Source of the DNA: Chrysaora quinquecirrha | Taxonomy: Eukaryota; Cnidaria; Scyphozoa; Semaeostomeae; Pelagiidae | Reading direction: 5' to 3' | DNA: 64,000 nt | Assembly: GCA_014526335.1 (NCBI GenBank) | Contig: JACTAT010000007.1 | Span: 62,001-126,000 of the forward strand | In this document: positions 32,839 through 40,869 of the stretch, piece after piece | How the letters are laid out: each line of letters starts with the position of its first letter | Position numbering within the stretch: the first letter of the stretch is position 1 | Made by a program: the position numbers and the translations under genes | Notes under the pieces: generated by a model | What the model was told of the DNA's origin: nothing | Database searches by the model: none | Seen by the model: the letters and a program-made list of their open reading frames with translations, nothing else

Positions 32839-33348
32839 TTGATAAGCAATTTTCATCCTCAAGAGAGTTGTAATTCAGCCATGCAGCCTCCATGCTTGCT
32901 GCGTTTTGGCGGGAGAATGTTAATCTTTTTAAACGTCATCGCTTGTAATCGTAAAAGAAAAGTTTATTTTCATGTTTTCATGGTACAATACACAAAAACG
33001 AAGAAGCTGTGTCTTTGTAGGACTGCCATAAATTATTTGGAAAAGATGAAGGATTTATTGAAGCAGTTGTATGATTTTAGCTGTCATTTGAATTCGTGTT
33101 GCTTTGCTGTCCCCGTCAAACTTTTGGTAATTTTTTCCTTCATGAAATTTAGAGACGCAGTTGGCCTAAATATATTTCCCTACCTATTTCAGGCAAAGCT
33201 TCTCAGATCTAGCATATTATTCTTAAGCATTTATAATAATTCATTTCGCTTGGTGAAAATTCACTGCGAGGGAAATCACGAACATTTTTCAGCAATTTCC
33301 ATAAAAAATAAGAAAGATCGCTACATTGGAAGTGTCAACATACGTTAA
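32839..33348 (+). CDS. hypothetical ORF, 169 residues
   Basis: This is the longest uninterrupted + frame between the channel exons and the Polinton remnant. The composition is mixed: a Cys-containing middle (KKLCLCRTAINYLEKMKDLLKQL), two hydrophobic stretches (about residues 25-35 and 90-100) and a charged C-terminus. No motif, signal peptide or family is recognised. Such a length can occur by chance in 64 kb, so it may not be a gene. Confidence 0.2.
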   Translation: MISNFHPQESCNSAMQPPCLLRFGGRMLIFLNVIACNRKRKVYFHVFMVQYTKTKKLCLCRTAINYLEKMKDLLKQLYDFSCHLNSCCFAVPVKLLVIFSFMKFRDAVGLNIFPYLFQAKLLRSSILFLSIYNNSFRLVKIHCEGNHEHFSAISIKNKKDRYIGSVNIR

Positions 33349-34096
33349 TCGGAGATTAGCTAATCGTAGCTCTAATACACAGTTCAGCAACGCCACCTAA
33401 TACGCTGATTAGCTAACCTGAGATTACTGTAGTAAACAAAGATTGGGCAGTAACCCAGTGTAAATTTACAACTTGACTTATGCATTTGTTTTGATGATGA
33501 GGCACCGCAGGGACCTGTAATTATTAATCATTGTGGCATGCAGATGACCGATATTCCTTGATTTATCTATGTGTGATGATGAGGCACTGCATTGACACAA
33601 CTTAACTATTATGTTGCTTGCAGATAACAAGTTTAAAACTTAGTTCATGCATTTGTTCATCATTGGCACTTCGTGAACTGCTTGTTTAAAGATCACTGTC
33701 CCATGCAATTGGCCAATGTTTCTTTACTTATTCCAATTTATTTGTACTATTCGTTGAACAGTTCAAAGTTCCATTATTGAAGGATAACTAGTATAATGAG
33801 GCTCAACATTAATCTGTATCCTTCGTGGTTGTATCTGAGTTTTTGAGGATAAGTATAGAAAAATTACCGGTTCTGGTACACCAAGCATGCCGTCATCACG
33901 TGACCTGTCAATAAAATGCATGTAATATGTTGATCAAAACCTCGCGTTAATGAAGCCTCTTTTCCAAGTAGTGTGACTCGAATTTTAACCTTCGCTGTTA
34001 TCGAACGGTATGGAAAATTGGCAAAATAAGTGATCAAAATCAAGAAGAAACCAAAAACTTGGTATATGCACTTAATTGTGGTACTCATAACAGTTA
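33349..34096. other. no recognisable gene
   Basis: Contains a weak duplication around GATGATGAGGCAC (33494 and 33575). Otherwise nothing recognisable before the tRNA-like sequence. Confidence 0.45.
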
Positions 34097-34169
34097 GGCC
34101 AGTTAGCTCAGTCGGTAGAGCGTGGTGCTAATAACGCTAAAGTCGATGGCGCAAGAACCACAGTGGCCA
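34097..34169 (+). pseudogene. tRNA-Ile (AAU anticodon) pseudogene
   Basis: The 5' two-thirds match a eukaryotic tRNA-Ile closely: GGCCAGTTAGCTCAGTCGGT, GTAGAGCGTGGTGCTAATAA with anticodon AAT at 34130-34132, and a 3' GGCCA that pairs with the 5' GGCC. The T arm, which should carry GGTTCGA, reads GGCGCAAGAACC and is broken, so the internal B box is lost. A decayed gene or a tRNA-derived retrocopy. Confidence 0.7.
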
Positions 34170-34666
34170 TTAAATTTTCTACTTTCAACAACCAAGTTAT
34201 TACAAGCAAACCTTAATGTTTAATTAAGATTCATGTTTGTTTGCGCGTGCTTAGATTTTCACACAATAAATTCACAAAAAAATTTCTCATTTTAGATTAT
34301 CTTTGATATTCATGATATTCATTGCATAATTAACATCTAAAGAGTTTTGTTTTTTCCGACACTCTTTGCCATTCCTCCCAAATTTTGACTTGCAAGCATC
34401 GTCAGCAGAGTTCAAAATTTTTTATCCATACTCCCTTCGTTTCTCAACAATATGATTAAAAAATTTGTCAGAAGCAAAATCATCTTCAATGCTAATAAGT
34501 ATTGAACATTTAATTTTTTAACCAAATTTTTAACACCGATCGGTTTCTCTTAAGGCATCACTTCATCAAACGAGCTCTGTCTTTCCATACTGATGACTAA
34601 ATCTTGAGTGTCTCCATCCTTTTAATATACTTTTTATCGCAGATATTTCACAGTAAAAACACAGAT

Positions 34667-35198
34667 TTAAAATAAGAATCCATAATTTTTTTTAACAAAT
34701 TTATCCACAATCATATCGTTAGTAAATTTATTACCAACCATAAAGTTTGAACATATTTGATTAAAACTATACCCATTACAGCGCTTGAATATAAAGAAAA
34801 TGCAATATTGTCCACAAACATCAGAATCATTCCTTTCAAATTGTTGTTTATTTGATAATCTTTCAAATTTTGTATGACTAGAAATAAAATCGTTAATATA
34901 TTTCACTGGTGGATGTTCGGAGAAGTAAAAAAAACTCTGAATTATCAATCTTGTCGAAATAAAGACAAACCAAGTGAGTTCCTCGATGCGTGATATCAGA
35001 TTCATTTACCACAAAGCATAATGGTAGTCTGTTGAATGTAATGTTTTTCAGTTCATCTTTTGCGTAGACCCCACGAAACGCGGCAGCCGTCGAAGAATCT
35101 GATTTTGGGATTTTTAAATCTCTGCATCGTTCATCATGTAAAATTCTTTTCAACGTTTCTTGAAGAGTCAATCTCAATTGCTCCATTGACGTCATCAA
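34667..35198 (-). pseudogene. adenain-like cysteine protease
   Basis: Split over two overlapping frames (35198-34893, then 35005-34667). The first has the GVYAKDEL lead-in, LPLCFVVNES and the catalytic His in RGTHLV. The second has SEHPPVKYINDF and the Cys block CGQYCIFF followed by CSNFM, as in adenovirus-type maturation proteases, which cut capsid precursor proteins. The shift lies in an A8 run (T8 in the coding sense) at about 34927-34934. The acidic residue expected beside the shift appears as Tyr, so one catalytic position looks lost. The start overlaps the end of the capsid gene. Confidence 0.78.
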
Positions 35199-36468
35199 AT
35201 ACTATCAGGTTCTGAGGTCCATCTTCTGTTGCACTTGCAAATGTAAGCTTGAGTTCAATATTTCAACTTCCAGGCAAGGCAAATTGTTCATCTTTACAAT
35301 TACCACTAGTTGTCAGGTCTATATCCACACGGTGTAGCTAGATGCCCAATTTGTACCATTCAACAGTGTTTGTCTTCAATCCACAGCCTTATCCAAGTGT
35401 ATGAATGCTTCTGCAATATCTTTTGTAGTAAAATCTGTGTTTATTTTTGGGGAAAATTGCAGACTATCAACCAACACTTCGACTGATTTGATGTTCAGAT
35501 GTTTGAAAAAGAATGCGTTTTTCCACAGCTTCTATTCAAAGCACTGTTCTCAACTGCAGCAAAGACAAGTCGTTTTGGAACTATTCCGTTGAACAAATGG
35601 TCCCTTCTCCAATCAAAAATTCTGTTGTCAATAGAAAATATTGTGATTTCAGATCGTGGAATGGGATAAAAAGCTGGTTGCTTGTCAATGCTTCTTTCAA
35701 TTGCATCCATGATTGTTGTTGATGCTTTAAGCTTTTGCATTCTAAGTTTTATTGATTTGATTAGAAAAGATGCATAATCTTCTGCTGCTGGATCTCTCAT
35801 AAATATGAAGGCATCACCGTTTGGGATCAATTGCCATAACATTCGCACACCTGGTAGCAAAAATCTTCTTTGCTGACAGAGACCTACAAACAGTCTTATA
35901 ATCACTCTAACTAACTTCTCACCATCAAATAATGCCGATCGTATCACCAAACCCTTGTTTGCAGTAGCAGACGCATGGTTGGGAAAGACAGATTGCATTG
36001 CTTCAGACGCAGCTGTATCTGGCATGTAACCTTCAAACTTCAATCTTCCATCCAAGTCAATTTCATCATTCGAAATCAATTGTTTGAACATTGAAAAGTA
36101 AGGATACAACCCAATTTATTGGGTTAACAACGTGTCTCCAGCTCTGACATCAATCTGCTTTAATATTGCATGGCCAAAATGTTAATTATACCAAATGTCT
36201 TTGCAGAAGTTTTATCATCTGCAGCAAGCGGAGTGCCAACAAGCTGAGCGGCTTGGATTGTTAAATGAACTTCGGTATTCAACAGATCGTAGACAAATTC
36301 AGGCGTTAGCTCTGGAACTTCATTGTCAATTGTTTGTTTCGAATTATTCGGTACTCCAGTACGACTGTTGTAATCAACATCAACTCTTTCTATGATAGAT
36401 CCTTCAAGCAGTGGAGATGCAAACAGGTTAAAACCTTCTGCACACTTTGTCCCCAACTGCAGCATCAT
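35150..36468 (-). pseudogene. double-jelly-roll major capsid protein
   Basis: The best segment is 36109-35495: YPYFSMFKQL, the QQRRFLLPGV block, FIFMRD, a KLRMQKLKAS helix start and YPIPRSEI, then LFNGIVPKRLV and VENSALN. These match the Polinton capsid protein found in animal genomes (F54H12.2-type). The N-terminal part is in frame 36468-36160 (FASPLLEGS, FVYDLLNT). Between them are a frameshift near 36158 and an in-frame TAA at 36116-36118. The C-terminal part continues below 35495 through further shifts and stops to about 35150, where LIVFDDVNG matches the usual end. Not functional. Confidence 0.85.
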
Positions 36469-37021
36469 TAGAAATTCTGTCCAGAATAAAACTGTCTTTC
36501 CAGCTCTTTATTACATCCAGCGTCCTGTCCGAATCTTTAAAAGCAAACATTGAATAGCCTGATTGATCCGCCATTTCTTTTATAGACGTTTTAGTAGGAG
36601 TAGCAGGAACATTCAGCATCTGTTTTACCAATGCAGCAGATTCCTTTTTCACCAATGCCTTGATTCCTGGTTTGTTAAGCAGCTTCTTTGTCAAATTCTC
36701 AACCTGCGTTTTGGTTATTTTCTTTGCTTTTCTCACACCAGTTTTTACTGCTCTCTTTGCTAACTTTGTTCCAGATCTCTTGACCTGTTGATTAGCCTTT
36801 GCTGCTAATGCTTTTCTACGCTTTCATTGCAGTGTTGGCAACTCTCTTTGCTAATTTCGAACCAATGTTAGCAAAAAAGCCTTCTCCATACATACTTACA
36901 TTCCAAGGAAAGCCCATAGGACTTATAGGTGGAGCATGACTCAAATCAGGATAAAGATCAATTCTACCATCGCCTTTTTAAGATTTCTTCACCGTTCTAC
37001 TTTAAATTCTCCAGCAGGCAT
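36428..37021 (-). pseudogene. basic pVI/pX-like minor virion protein
   Basis: The frame starting near 37021 (MPAGEFKVE) is disturbed by a shift and a stop near 36985. It resumes with a proline-containing lead, MGFPWN (Met at 36917) and then MYGEGFFANIGSK. After a one-base shift near 36820 it continues as a Lys/Arg/Ala-rich helical protein (KLAKRAVKTG, VRKAKKITKTQ) to 36428. MYGEG fits the adenain cleavage consensus (M/I/L)-x-G-x-G. Adenovirus pVI likewise has a short propeptide cut by adenain before an amphipathic region. Position just before the capsid gene is also suggestive. The identity is inferred, not proven by similarity. Confidence 0.5.
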
Positions 37022-37058
37022 GTACTGTGCTGCAAAGGTTGTTGGGAATTTCCCCGTC

Positions 37059-37643
37059 TTAAATCAGTTTGCGAAAATGGACCAACAATTGCGGATTTTT
37101 CTCTAACTCGATTGATTTACCAGTCTCGTCGAGAATTTCAAATGAGAAATCTCCTATCTGATTGAACAGCAGTGGAAAATATTGTAGATTCTCGAACTGA
37201 ACCCAATTTATACCCTTTCTGTTCCTCAAAGCACAAATTCGGAAAAGTGGTGTTTTTGTATCGTTCAAAATCCTACAATCTAACAAGTCGCAATACACGA
37301 ATATGTTTGTTCCATATGGAAGATGTTCTGGAGGAGGGAAATATTCTGTTTCAAACTAGTTTGAAGGATCTAAGATTAAAAAGGTCTTTTTTGTAAAATT
37401 GTAGTATTTATTCTTGTAGTCAAATCCTCCAATGATCGGTGAAGAGATCTTTTTCCCTTGTCGAGTGTATACATTAGTCCACATTCTATTTACACTTTGA
37501 TGATCTGCAGGCACAAAACGGAGAGCCTTTGCAAGGTTTGGATTCATTTCTATCATTCCGACATAAAATGGAATTGTTAATTTGTATTTTCCTTGATTCA
37601 GAGTGAATTTTGGTAGCTTGAAAACAATGGTGAAGTAACCCAC
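37059..37643 (-). pseudogene. penton-like minor capsid protein
   Basis: The first frame (37643-37356) has FTIVFKLPKFTL, YKLTIPFYVGMIEM and an IIGGFDYKNKYYNF segment. After a shift near 37340 the second (37298-37059) has YCDLLDCRILNDTKTPLFR, FSFEILDETGKSIEL and ends in LLVHFRKLI. The pattern 'VYcDii..riVGdt..PLLR' followed by 'i.I.dd.G..v.F..g...v.LHFRr' is that of the single-jelly-roll penton/minor capsid of Polintons, which fills the capsid vertices. The gene sits directly upstream of the pVI-like frame. Confidence 0.65.
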
Positions 37644-37674
37644 GAAAGGTTAGGATATTTATCTCTCACTCATT

Positions 37675-37996
37675 TCCTTATTATTTTATACCATTCATCT
37701 ATATCTTTAGCCAAGAGATCAATAATCTCTTTTCGAGTAAGTCTCGCATTTGGATTTTTTGCAAAATAGTTATAGAAAACTTAATTGCATTCGTAATACA
37801 TTCCTTGTATGTTATATCTAGCATTTGGACTGGCAATGTCGAATTCGTGGAATTGAACTCTATCACCCGTATTACCATAATTTGACGAAGCAAATGCTCT
37901 GTTCGTTGTTTCTTCATCAAACTCGAGGGTTGGAAGCTCACACCAAAATCGAAGTACCCTATTATTTGCGTCAATGATTAGATCTTCGTATAACAT
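37675..37996 (-). pseudogene. Polinton-associated ORF, unassigned
   Basis: The frame 37996-37781 (MLYEDLIIDANNRVLRF, WCELPTLEFDEETTN) ends at a stop. A different frame continues with a helical, charged end (ARLTRKEIIDLLAKDIDEWY) to about 37675. The two read like one small soluble protein of about 105-110 residues with one frameshift. A TAA lies in frame two codons before the Met, which supports this start. Family not recognised. Confidence 0.45.
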
Positions 37997-38393
37997 TTTC
38001 TGTTATCGCCATGGTCATCAGCCGGATTGTGTTCAAAAAACAGATTCACAAGTGCTGCTTCCCAATGTCCTTGATGATTCTTATTGATATGAGAGCAGAT
38101 GATCTTAATCTGCATTAACTTGTATGTATAATCTTACCGACTTGGTTTGTAACACCTGTGCATAATATTGGTATCTCGAGCTGTCTACCACCTTCTACCA
38201 AGTCTGAGGATATGAAAAATAGTGTCTGCTCAATATTATCTGTTGTATTTATACAATATTCTATGACGGTAACTTTGTTCATCTCTGATGACAGCTGATG
38301 CTCCAGTTCAACATGACATTTCAACTTGCTAATGTTGAGAAAGGATTCATTCACCCAGAGAAGAGACATGGCATAACACTCAACTTTGAACAA
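37997..38393 (-). pseudogene. Polinton-associated ORFs, unassigned
   Basis: The frame 38393-38115 encodes 92 residues (SLLWVNESFLNI, CHVELEHQL, FFISSDLVEGGRQLEIPIL) with alternating beta-like pattern. A short second frame follows at about 38096-37985 with GHWEAALVNLFFEHN. Both lie in series with the capsid genes on the same strand. The first could be another jelly-roll or fibre-like piece, but I see no family motif. Confidence 0.4.
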
Positions 38394-38519
38394 ATTTATA
38401 TATAAGTTTGAAAAGAATTAAAAACTTTGTTCCGACTGGATAATCTTTTCATTAAGTTCTGACTTATTGAATTTAAGCGATTTTTATACTGCTGCGTTAT
38501 GTTCTTAAAGATATTTATC

Positions 38520-40200
38520 CTTTAGTCTACTGAAGATTCTCTCGGCTCAAAAAAGTTTGGATTTTGATGGCGGCCATCTATTATGTTCTTTCACTACAAG
38601 AACAGTGCTTCTTTTGTCATGCGAAAGTTTGTCGTGCTTACTAAAACGCTGAGCCACCCAAAACGACTCAAAACCAGCCAAAATCACGCAAAACGACCCA
38701 CAATCGAATTAAAACCACCCAAAACCACATAAAATTATCCAGAAATAGTATTTTTCATTTATTAGGTGCCAGAAGACCCTCAAAATACTCAGATTCGAGC
38801 AAAATATCATCGCTGTGTAATAAATTATCTTTTCCTTCTGGGCCAATAACGTGAACAATGCGCTTTGTTACTTACTTTGAGATTGAATCTTTTTCGTGCA
38901 ACTCTCAGGGGTTTATTCAATCACTTGTGGCTTTAAAAGCCTGGATTCCATATCAAATCTTAACTATCGTACGATTATCACACATTCGTGAGACATGAGA
39001 ATTTCTTTTCGCACGATAATCGCACGACCATAATGACAAATGGTGACACTTTGGTCGTAGCAGAGCCTCCACGATTAAATTACTACGATTTAGTTGTGAT
39101 GTAGTCTTTCTTACAAGATATTTTTGGATACTGTATTAAAATGAAACACGCTTTCGAGACAATGGATTGCCCACATTCTTTCGGGTTTCAAGAAGAGTTC
39201 TTGCTTTGATAAGCTTCAGAAATCCCCACGGTAAGAGTTGTATGGGTCTTACTCCCAGTTTCTTTTAAAATTTTTTCACTAATAACGCAGTTACAATTTT
39301 TAAAACCACTGTGCATGCAATTTTAACAAAACAAACTCGTAATGAAATTCAAATAGGCCTACAATTTTTGTGGTTTCCTTGAAAAAGTGAGAGCAGAGTT
39401 CAAAGACAAAAAAGTCAAGATTTAGTGAGTAGAATATTTTTTATGAAGGACATTTGAAATTGAAGTTTTGGAGTTTTCTGATGAATAGGAGAAAAGGAAG
39501 GATTATTGAATTTACCCAGGAGTAATTTTGCATAAGATAGGATTTTAATTAAGTGCAGACAGGTCATAAATGTTTTGTGACATTATAGTTCAAGTTGACA
39601 GAACAAAGTCAGAAAAATCCCTCACCTCTATGTAACACTTTCTCACTATGGTATGGTGATAATGATGATGAATACTGTGATGATTGTGATGATGATCATG
39701 ATGATGATGGTGATGATGGTGATGATGATGAAGATGATGAAGATGATATGAAGTTGATGATGATATTGATGATGCTGACGGTGACGAAGATGATTTTGAT
39801 TACATGATGAAAATTATGGTGACCATGATGATGATGTTATTATGATTAAGATGATGGTTATGATGATGATAATGATGATGATTATGATGATTTTTGTCAA
39901 TAAACAATTTTTCAGCTCAGACAAACGTATTGATTAGTTTCTTGGGACTCGTTACTGGACAGAAAATATCCAAATTTTACCCACAGTTTTGTATCTTCAT
40001 TCACTGATAGTTTGCATTTTGCTAATGATATTTATTTCAGAAGACTAGCTTTTAACGCCAGTTTTACCATAGTACCAGATTAGCCTTGGCAAGACAAGAT
40101 TCTTCCTTCCAAGAATTCATTGCCTTCACGGGAAACATGTGACCTGTCTACCATCGCTGAACTTTCGCTAGAGTCCGGGGGAGGCTAGTCCTCTATTGCA
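38520..40200 (-). repeat. dispersed repeat family, copy 1 (reverse)
   Basis: Several blocks occur in the same relative order but opposite orientation at 58860-60000 and 62500-64000: the AGTGAAGGAACA...GATGGCCGCC...GAGCCGAGA segment (38540-38610), a GGGTCGTTTTGCGTGATTTT-like short repeat (38640-38745), a TTCAAGAAGAGTTCTTGCTTT segment (39185), a TTGAAGTTTTGGAGTTTTCTG segment (39460), a GAT microsatellite (39655-39890) and a CTAGAGTCCGGGGGAGG foldback piece (40155-40175). No coding function is seen. Confidence 0.75.
39655..39895 (+). repeat. GAT microsatellite
   Basis: Mostly (GAT)n with GAC, GAA, TAT and TTT interruptions. It encodes only Asp/Met-rich frames. Its counterpart (ATC)n is at 59225-59700. 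Confidence 0.95.
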
Positions 40201-40861
40201 TCCCCTAAACCTATACGGTCTATTCTCGTTGAAAACGGTTACCCTGAGGACGTCATTTCGGATTGTTGTCGCAAGAAGATCGCAAGTTTTTCGGCTGATA
40301 AAAAGTATGGTCCGCAAAAGTGCCCTGTTTACCTAAAAAATGCCTTGGATAGGAAACGTCTCATTGCGATCGAAAGTCAAATTAAAAAGGCCATTACTAA
40401 GTGTTTAACTGCTGCCAACCCTCGGTTAGTTATTGGAACTCCGAAAGTTCTAGCATCTTTACAAAAGAACTGCGTACACACCACAAAAACACGTTTGGTC
40501 TTTTATTAATTTTCGTGCCGGTGTGATGCCAGGTAGGTAGGTCGTACTTCCCAGAGATGTATGGTAAAGAAGCATGTCCCTACTAATATTCGTCTGCATA
40601 ATTTTCGGCAAAGAGAGCAACCACCCCGTGGGTCTAAACAACAACCTAGTCTCAAACATGATTCGGTCATAGGACAGCATCTACTTGTTAACCCAATTTG
40701 TGCGGAAAATTACAGCGAGGATTGTTTCAGAATCATTGGCAAAGCAAAATCTTTGCTTCACTTGGGGGTTTTGGAATCTGTCTACATCAAAACCAAAAGG
40801 CCGGTTCTGTGTAGACAGAAAGAGTTCGTTTTCTCACTTGGACTCTTCAAATTTATTTAAA
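40200..40861 (+). pseudogene. Penelope-like RT end and GIY-YIG endonuclease
   Basis: From about 40225 the + frame reads VENGYPEDVISDCC, KKYGPQKCPVYLKNAL and VHTTKTRLVF, the typical Penelope linker between RT thumb and endonuclease. After a one-base shift near 40505 the endonuclease follows: CRC, then a TAG in place of the Tyr of the YVG motif, then GRTSQR, KHVPTNIR, DSVIGQHLL, LGVLESVYIKTKRPVLCRQK. This is a different Penelope lineage from the 14-kb element (GRTSQR rather than GETKRN). It inserted in or beside the foldback piece at 40150. Non-functional. Confidence 0.82.
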
Positions 40862-40869
40862 GGTGCAAA

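Larger units (their letters stand above)
34667..38393 (-). mobile_element. Polinton/Maverick (adintovirus-like) remnant
   Basis: On the - strand, in order: two unassigned small frames, a penton-like minor capsid, a basic pVI-like protein, a double-jelly-roll major capsid protein and an adenain-like cysteine protease. This is the virion morphogenesis set of Polintons and adintoviruses. No protein-primed DNA polymerase, retroviral-type integrase or packaging ATPase is recognised, and no terminal inverted repeat is evident. Every gene is broken by frameshifts or stops. It is an old, truncated copy. Confidence 0.82.

Noticed and set aside
7817..38393. A bacterial-type defence or phage system
   Set aside because: Gene structure, tRNA type, SINEs and retroelements are eukaryotic; nothing in the window resembles a prokaryotic operon.
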